DNA of 11,141 bases from Ignavibacteriaceae bacterium (lineage in GTDB: Bacteria > Bacteroidota > Ignavibacteria > Ignavibacteriales > Ignavibacteriaceae), in assembly GCA_025455085.1 (NCBI GenBank), contig JALONF010000043.1, positions 1-11,141 on the forward strand, given 5' to 3'. Below are positions 7,151-11,141 of the stretch, piece after piece. Under the pieces are notes generated by a model. That model searched no databases, had not been told where the DNA came from, and saw only the letters and a list, made by a program, of their open reading frames with translations. Every line of letters starts with the position of its first letter. The first letter of the stretch is position 1. A program made the translations under genes and the position numbers.

Positions 7151-8539
7151 ATGTCCTTTATTAAAAAAAACAAAATCATATTTTTAATACTATTGTTAAT
7201 AGCCTGCCAAAATAATTCTTCGGCGCAAGGAACGTGGGAACGATTGAATAGCCTAACGAGTGAAAACTTGAACTCAGTTTACTTTGTCGATAGTTCGCAT
7301 GGCTGGGCTGCTGGTAATCTAGGCACTATAATCCATACTTCGAATGGCGGAGATAGTTGGATAATGCAGGACAGCAAAACGGAAAATAATATTTTAGATA
7401 TTTTCTTTTTGAACCATGACCTTGGCTGGGCAGTTTCCTGGGAAGTAATGAATTATCCATTTGGAACGTATGTATTAAAAACAACCAATGGCGGACTCAG
7501 CTGGGATAGTTCAACTTTTCCCGAGGAAAATATTTTTAGTCAATGTATCCTTTTCCAGGATCCGTTGAATGGCTGGATGGGAGGAAAACCCTATCCGATC
7601 GTAAGAACAACTGATGGCGGAATTTCCTGGACGGAAGCAGAAATTGATTCTTCTGATTTTTCACAGTTTCCGGTTTTTGATATTCAGTTTTACAATTCTA
7701 AATATGGTTATGCGTCAGGTGGTGTTGTTGATTGCTGCGGTATAATATGGTGGACTACTAACGGTGGTGACCATTGGCAGGTTATTGATACGCCTTTTGT
7801 TGCGCTTGAACCAGTCTACCAGCTTTTCATAAAGGATTCATTAAACGTTCTCGGTGTTGGCGGTGATTTTGAATCCTGGGGTTTCGGTGTTGGTATGATG
7901 CGTACCTCTAATGGCGGAAGCAGCTGGGCTTGGGAATACATCGATGTTAGCGGTGTCGCCTGGGATATTGATTTTAGAAATGAAAATGAAGCATGGGCAT
8001 CGTTAGGCGGGGAACAAAAATTAATTTTTAGTCTTGATGCCGGTGTTACCTGGACTCCTGTATCAACACCTGACAGTTCTATGATATTTAAATTGATATT
8101 TCCGGACTCACTACATGGATTTGGTGTTGGCACTAATGGGACGATTATAAAATACAAACCGGATATCAGTGATGTTCAGAATGAAGAAGAATTTTCTCCT
8201 GATGGATTTATGCTTTTTCAGAATTATCCGAATCCGTTTAATCCAACCACTAATATCGGATTTCGGATTTCGAATTTCGAATTTGTTAGCTTAAAGGTTT
8301 ATGATGTTCTTGGGAGAGAAGTTGCTACGTTGGTCAATGAAGAACTTGCAGCAGGCAGTTATGAAATTAATTTTTCCGACACAGACGGATCCGCTTCCGG
8401 CGGAGATGCTTACAATCTGCCTAGCGGAGTTTATTTTTATCAATTAAAAATAGTTGATCCTTCGACAGGCCTGCCTGCCGGTAGGCAAGGCTCACGACAA
8501 AGTTTTACAAGCACGAAGAAAATGATTTTACTTCGGTGA
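7151..8539 (+). CDS. Exported Asp-box (YCF48/BNR-like) beta-propeller with T9SS sorting domain
   Basis: Probably a cell-surface or secreted protein; biochemical role unknown. The 462 residues begin with an export signal (Lys-rich start, hydrophobic 9-18). It contains a perfect lipobox, LIAC at 16-19, and also a possible signal peptidase I site after SSAQ near 26. Six Asp-box motifs (S/T-x-D/N-x-G-x-x-W) lie at 63-70, 111-118, 153-160, 202-209, 252-259 and 294-301, forming most of a propeller at 28-336. Residues 354-462 are a T9SS type A sorting domain: FQNYPNPFNP, VYDVLGREVATLVNE, LPSGVYFYQL and a final KKMILLR. Relative to the sorting domain of the next gene it carries about 25 extra residues in two places, each at a GC-rich palindrome. 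The ATG at 7151 has no Shine-Dalgarno sequence (TTTCTCCTTA precedes it), but no other start fits the signal peptide. Confidence 0.9.
   Translation: MSFIKKNKIIFLILLLIACQNNSSAQGTWERLNSLTSENLNSVYFVDSSHGWAAGNLGTIIHTSNGGDSWIMQDSKTENNILDIFFLNHDLGWAVSWEVMNYPFGTYVLKTTNGGLSWDSSTFPEENIFSQCILFQDPLNGWMGGKPYPIVRTTDGGISWTEAEIDSSDFSQFPVFDIQFYNSKYGYASGGVVDCCGIIWWTTNGGDHWQVIDTPFVALEPVYQLFIKDSLNVLGVGGDFESWGFGVGMMRTSNGGSSWAWEYIDVSGVAWDIDFRNENEAWASLGGEQKLIFSLDAGVTWTPVSTPDSSMIFKLIFPDSLHGFGVGTNGTIIKYKPDISDVQNEEEFSPDGFMLFQNYPNPFNPTTNIGFRISNFEFVSLKVYDVLGREVATLVNEELAAGSYEINFSDTDGSASGGDAYNLPSGVYFYQLKIVDPSTGLPAGRQGSRQSFTSTKKMILLR
8256..8283 (+). repeat. 7-bp tandem repeat, four units, inside the sorting domain
   Basis: Two units of TCGGATT (8256-8269) are followed directly by two of TCGAATT (8270-8283). 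The array is 28 bases, not a multiple of three for each unit, and encodes GFRISNFEF just after the QNYPNPFNP motif. It may have grown by slippage. Confidence 0.75.
8390..8404. repeat. GC-rich palindrome inserted in frame (encodes SASGG)
   Basis: TCCGCTTCCGGCGGA forms a six-pair stem (five perfect pairs and one T-G) around a three-base loop. It encodes SASGG within the segment SDTDGSASGGDAY. The same region of the sorting domain encoded at 8693-10810 has only three residues here, so about ten residues look inserted. A REP- or RPE-like mobile palindrome is inferred. Confidence 0.6.
8469..8491. repeat. GC-rich palindromic element inserted in frame (encodes GLPAGRQG)
   Basis: GCCTGCCT (8469-8476) pairs with AGGCAAGGC (8483-8491) with one bulged A, around the loop GCCGGT; the core TGCCT/AGGCA arms are perfect. 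The element encodes GLPAGRQG between the last two beta strands of the sorting domain. The neighbouring T9SS protein has about 15 fewer residues at this point. Its GC content is far above the surrounding AT-rich DNA. It is probably a small palindromic repeat family inserted without breaking the frame; copies elsewhere cannot be checked here. Confidence 0.65.
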
Positions 8540-8594
8540 GTTTTACTAAATCTCTATTTAATTGAAAACTTAATTATATTGTTACAAAGTCAAG

Positions 8595-8610
8595 TTAAAT
8601 AATTATTTAA
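8595..8610. repeat. 16-bp AT palindrome upstream of the 705-residue protein gene
   Basis: TTAAATAATTATTTAA is a perfect palindrome about 85 bases upstream of the ATG at 8693. It could be an operator, but in DNA this AT-rich it could be chance. I see no convincing promoter or terminator elsewhere in the 8540-8680 gap. Confidence 0.5.
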
Positions 8611-8644
8611 AAGAGAACTTACTACTGCGTAGAATGAAAAATTT

Positions 8645-8657
8645 TAATCAACTAATT
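8645..8657 (+). repeat. Leader motif TAATCAACTAATT, copy 1
   Basis: This 13-base sequence ends 35 bases before the ATG at 8693. An identical copy is at 11075-11087, 24 bases before the ATG at 11112. Both genes encode Lys-rich N-termini and have good Shine-Dalgarno sequences. Confidence 0.6.
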
Positions 8658-8682
8658 AACTTTCAAATTAATCAACCAATTC

Positions 8683-8688
8683 GGGAGG
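8683..8688 (+). promoter_or_regulatory. Strong ribosome binding site GGGAGG
   Basis: GGGAGG lies four bases before the ATG at 8693 and fixes that start. It stands out because most other genes in the window have no recognisable Shine-Dalgarno sequence. Confidence 0.8.
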
Positions 8689-8692
8689 CAGT

Positions 8693-10810
8693 ATGAAAAA
8701 AATATTTTCATTTGTACTATTTGTTCTTCTAGTCGTTTCTACTTTTTCATTTGCTCAGGGCAGTTTCAACTCAGGTCCTGAAGTAGCACAGTGCATTCAT
8801 CACGATACTTCACCGCCACTCAGAGATATGCCGGAAGCACCAATAACACATTCAAACTGGCGGGATGGAATAGTTCCACTTTTTACAAATCCTCCCAGAT
8901 TTCAGGATCATTATCAACCTGATCCAGCATTGCAGGAAACAATGGGTGAAAGAGGCGACGGATTTGTAGTTCAGACATGGGATGGCGTTGGAGCCTCCGG
9001 ATACGCACCACCTGATAATAACGGTGATGTTGGTCCTAATCATTACATGGAAACTGTAAACAGCCGATTTCAAATTTGGAATAAGACAGGTACATCTCTT
9101 TTAGGACCACTAAATCTTGGAACAATTTGGTCGGGATTTCCCGGTCCATGGTCAAGCAGCTTAAATGACGGTGATCCGATAGTGCTTTATGATGAAGCAG
9201 CCAATAGATTTTTTGTCGCACAGTTTTCACTGCCTAACTATCCAAATGGACCTTTCTATATTATTATGGCAGTATCACAAACTGGAGATCCGACAGGCTC
9301 TTGGCACCGATATGGTTTTTCATATGCTAATATGCCTGATTATCCAAAATTTGGTATTTGGCCTGATGGATACTATATGTCAGCAAATGCGTTTAGTTCT
9401 GGTTCATTGAATTTTGTAGGTACTTATGTAACAGCATTTGAAAGATCACAAATGTTAACAGGAGCCACTGCACAAAGTGTTACCTTCACAGGATCCGGTG
9501 CAACAACCTGGTCATTTTTACCTTCAGACTGGAATGGTGCAACAACTCCACCGGCAGGATCACCAAATTATTTTGGGCAATTGCATGATAATGCTTTCTA
9601 TGGCGGTTCAGATGGTTTTGACATCTATTCATTTAGTGTGAATTGGGCCACTCCTGCTAGTTCAACATTTACTGGCCCATCTTTTATAGCTACGTCCCCC
9701 TACATAACCGTTAATGGAATCCCTCAGCAGGGTACATCTACATTGCTTGACAATCTTGCAGTTATGACAATGTTCCGACTCGATTATAGAAATTTTGGTA
9801 CTCATCAATCAATGGTAGTCTGTCATACAATTGATGCAGGAGGGAGCCGGGCAGGAATGCGATGGTATGAATTCCGAAAACCTGCAGCCACCTGGGCCTT
9901 GCATCAGGAAGGTACTTATGCACCGGCAGATGGTCTGGAAAGATGGATGGGCAGCATAGCCATAAATGCTGCTGGTCATATTGCACTTGGATATTCAATA
10001 TCAAGTTCTACAATGTTTCCATCGATAAGGTATACCGGCAGATATGCAAGCGATCCTCTTGGTCAGATGACTATACCCGAAGAAACAATCTATGCCGGTT
10101 TGGGTTCTCAAACCAGCTTAACCAGGTGGGGCGATTATACCTCTATGAATGTTGATCCTAATGGAGTTAACTTTTGGTATGTGAATCAATATCAGCCTTC
10201 AACAGGTTCATTTAATTGGCGCACACGAATTGCGAACATAGATTATACGGTACCGGTTGAACTCATTTCATTCAACGCAAGTATAGTGAAAGATGCGGTT
10301 GAACTTAGCTGGATGACTGCAACAGAAACTAACAACCAGGGATTTGAAATTGAGAGAATGTCTATCAATGGCGAATTTGAGCAAGTAGGTTTTGTAGAAG
10401 GTTACGGAACAACAACTGAACCTCAAGCGTATTCTTTTATTGATTCAAAACTTGAAACTGGAAGTTATACATACAGATTAAAGCAGATTGACTTTGACGG
10501 CAGTTTTGAGTATTCAAATGAAATAAAAGCTGAAGTTGAAATTCCACTTGCATATTCATTAGAGCAGAACTATCCGAATCCTTTTAATCCAAGTACTAAA
10601 ATAAGTTACTCGATACCTGCAGATGGATATGTAAAGCTGGCAGTATACAACTTACTAGGAGAAGAAGTAGCCACGATAGTAAATAGTTTTCAGAAGGCAG
10701 ACAGATATGAAGTTAATTTCAATGCAAGCGGTTTGTCAAGCGGAGTATATGTTTACAAGATCGAATCGGCGAACTATACTTCATCAAGGAAGCTTGTATT
10801 GATGAAATAA
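8693..10810 (+). CDS. Secreted T9SS cargo protein, propeller-like, with FnIII-like domain; function unknown
   Basis: Exported protein of 705 residues. A clear Sec signal peptide (MKKIFSF, hydrophobic core 5-20, likely cut after Ala21) leads the chain. The central part (about 90-515) is rich in aromatic, Gly and Asp residues, with DNNGDVGPNHYMETVN at 108-123, GDPIVLYDEAANRFFVAQF at 160-178 and RWGDYTSMNVDPNGVNFWYV at 478-497. These resemble blades of large extracellular propeller proteins, but I cannot name an enzyme and see no definite catalytic set. Residues 520-612 look like the FnIII-type domain common before T9SS tails (VELISFNA, NNQGFEIER, YRLKQIDFDG). Residues 620-705 are a type A sorting domain (LEQNYPNPFNPSTKI, VYNLLGEEVATIV, SSGVYVYKI, SRKLVLMK), which directs outer-membrane secretion by T9SS. 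A strong ribosome binding site and an intrinsic terminator suggest a single-gene transcript. Confidence 0.92.
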   Translation: MKKIFSFVLFVLLVVSTFSFAQGSFNSGPEVAQCIHHDTSPPLRDMPEAPITHSNWRDGIVPLFTNPPRFQDHYQPDPALQETMGERGDGFVVQTWDGVGASGYAPPDNNGDVGPNHYMETVNSRFQIWNKTGTSLLGPLNLGTIWSGFPGPWSSSLNDGDPIVLYDEAANRFFVAQFSLPNYPNGPFYIIMAVSQTGDPTGSWHRYGFSYANMPDYPKFGIWPDGYYMSANAFSSGSLNFVGTYVTAFERSQMLTGATAQSVTFTGSGATTWSFLPSDWNGATTPPAGSPNYFGQLHDNAFYGGSDGFDIYSFSVNWATPASSTFTGPSFIATSPYITVNGIPQQGTSTLLDNLAVMTMFRLDYRNFGTHQSMVVCHTIDAGGSRAGMRWYEFRKPAATWALHQEGTYAPADGLERWMGSIAINAAGHIALGYSISSSTMFPSIRYTGRYASDPLGQMTIPEETIYAGLGSQTSLTRWGDYTSMNVDPNGVNFWYVNQYQPSTGSFNWRTRIANIDYTVPVELISFNASIVKDAVELSWMTATETNNQGFEIERMSINGEFEQVGFVEGYGTTTEPQAYSFIDSKLETGSYTYRLKQIDFDGSFEYSNEIKAEVEIPLAYSLEQNYPNPFNPSTKISYSIPADGYVKLAVYNLLGEEVATIVNSFQKADRYEVNFNASGLSSGVYVYKIESANYTSSRKLVLMK

Positions 10811-10839
10811 TTTAGAAAAAATTTACTTCGAGATTAACG

Positions 10840-10867
10840 AAAGCCCCGTCAAAACGGGGCTTTTTTT
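10840..10867 (+). terminator. Strong intrinsic terminator after the 705-residue protein gene
   Basis: AAAGCCCCGT (10840-10849) and ACGGGGCTTT (10854-10863) form a perfect ten-pair stem with the loop CAAA, followed by a run of Ts to 10867. It lies 30 bases after the stop codon and is a textbook rho-independent terminator for plus-strand transcription. Confidence 0.96.
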
Positions 10868-10875
10868 GTTAAAGA

Positions 10876-10923
10876 TTAACATTTTATTAAACACCAATAT
10901 CATTTCCACTTGATAAATGTTAA
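10876..10923. repeat. Nine-base inverted repeat with 30-base spacer
   Basis: TTAACATTT (10876-10884) and AAATGTTAA (10915-10923) are exact inverse complements separated by 30 bases. The right arm overlaps TAAATTTG (10921-10928), which resembles a Bacteroidota -7 box for the gene at 11112. It might be an operator pair or a stem-loop; AT-rich chance is also possible. Confidence 0.45.
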
Positions 10924-11074
10924 ATTTGAATTGGCATTTTAATGGTATGGTAGATCAGAAACAATTCGGGATAAAATGAACAGCAACATTTTTAATTAAT
11001 AATAAATCACATCTTCATCAAAAAAAATGTAAGAACATCATTGAACTATTATTCAGCTTAATATTTAATCTAAC

Positions 11075-11087
11075 TAATCAACTAATT
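11075..11087 (+). repeat. Leader motif TAATCAACTAATT, copy 2
   Basis: Identical to 8645-8657 and also placed just upstream of a ribosome binding site and start codon, here 24 bases before the ATG at 11112. Confidence 0.6.
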
Positions 11088-11111
11088 TAATTACAACTTC
11101 AGGTAGGCCAA

Positions 11112-11141
11112 ATGAAAAATATCAAACTAACCAAATTAGCA
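11112..11141 (+). CDS. Start of a further gene, probably exported (only 10 codons in window)
   Basis: ATG at 11112 is followed by ten open codons giving MKNIKLTKLA before the window ends. A good ribosome binding site, AGGTAGG (11101-11107), lies four bases upstream. The Lys-rich start would suit a signal peptide, and its leader shares TAATCAACTAATT with the upstream T9SS gene, so another secreted protein is likely. Nothing more can be said about its function. Confidence 0.65.
   Translation, partial: MKNIKLTKLA

Larger units (their letters stand above)
10811..11111. other. Intergenic region after the T9SS gene
   Basis: These 301 bases hold an intrinsic terminator (10840-10867), a nine-base inverted repeat (10876-10923), a lone TAAATTTG box (10921-10928) without a matching -33 element, and the leader of the next gene with the shared motif at 11075-11087 and ribosome binding site at 11101-11107. 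I see no gene in it. Confidence 0.8.

Noticed and set aside
7816..8157. 113-codon minus-strand open frame
   Set aside because: It is antisense to the Asp-box repeats and shows no domain of its own.
1..11141. Possible defence, mobile or biosynthetic system
   Set aside because: All genes are housekeeping salvage, Sec export, envelope sugar modification or T9SS cargo; no integrase, transposase, nuclease, toxin or CRISPR feature is visible.

Overview
The window looks like a chromosomal segment of a low-GC member of the Ignavibacteria or a near relative in the Bacteroidota/Chlorobi group. This is inferred from three things: two secreted proteins end in type IX secretion (T9SS) type A sorting domains with the QNYPNPFNP signature common in that lineage; most genes lack a clear Shine-Dalgarno sequence; and several intergenic regions hold Bacteroidota-style promoter matches (TTG, about 20 bases, then TAnnTTTG). 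No tRNA, rRNA, CRISPR array, transposase or phage gene was seen.

Left part (1-6950), all on the minus strand. Read in transcription order, an overlapping pair comes first: a membrane family-2 glycosyltransferase and a SAM-dependent methyltransferase. A compact nucleoside salvage cluster follows: cytidine deaminase (cdd), thymidine kinase (tdk), a concentrative nucleoside transporter (NupC/CNT) and a trimeric-type purine nucleoside phosphorylase. The last gene is secD, cut off by the left edge. The transporter would import nucleosides. Cdd would convert cytidine to uridine, Tdk would make dTMP, and the phosphorylase would release purine base and (deoxy)ribose-1-phosphate. The phosphorylase gene probably starts at an ATG one base after the transporter stop codon, which suggests translational coupling. 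SecD is the accessory subunit of Sec export and is probably only a neighbour; it may have its own promoter.

Middle (6951-7150) is a divergent intergenic region. It carries a near-consensus Bacteroidota-type promoter pointing right and a leader with two overlapping inverted repeats.

Right part (7151-11141), all on the plus strand. Two exported T9SS cargo proteins lie here: a six-Asp-box (YCF48/BNR-like) beta-propeller and a 705-residue protein of unknown function with an FnIII-like domain. The second is followed by a very clear intrinsic terminator. The first codons of a third gene sit at the right edge, and its leader shares a 13-base motif with the second.

The most unusual material is in the sorting domain of the 7151-8539 gene. 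Two GC-rich palindromes appear to have been inserted in frame, adding about 10 and 15 residues compared with the other sorting domain in this window. A 7-bp tandem repeat lies just upstream in the same domain. The rest of the window is ordinary housekeeping and envelope functions; I did not find a convincing undescribed multi-gene system.
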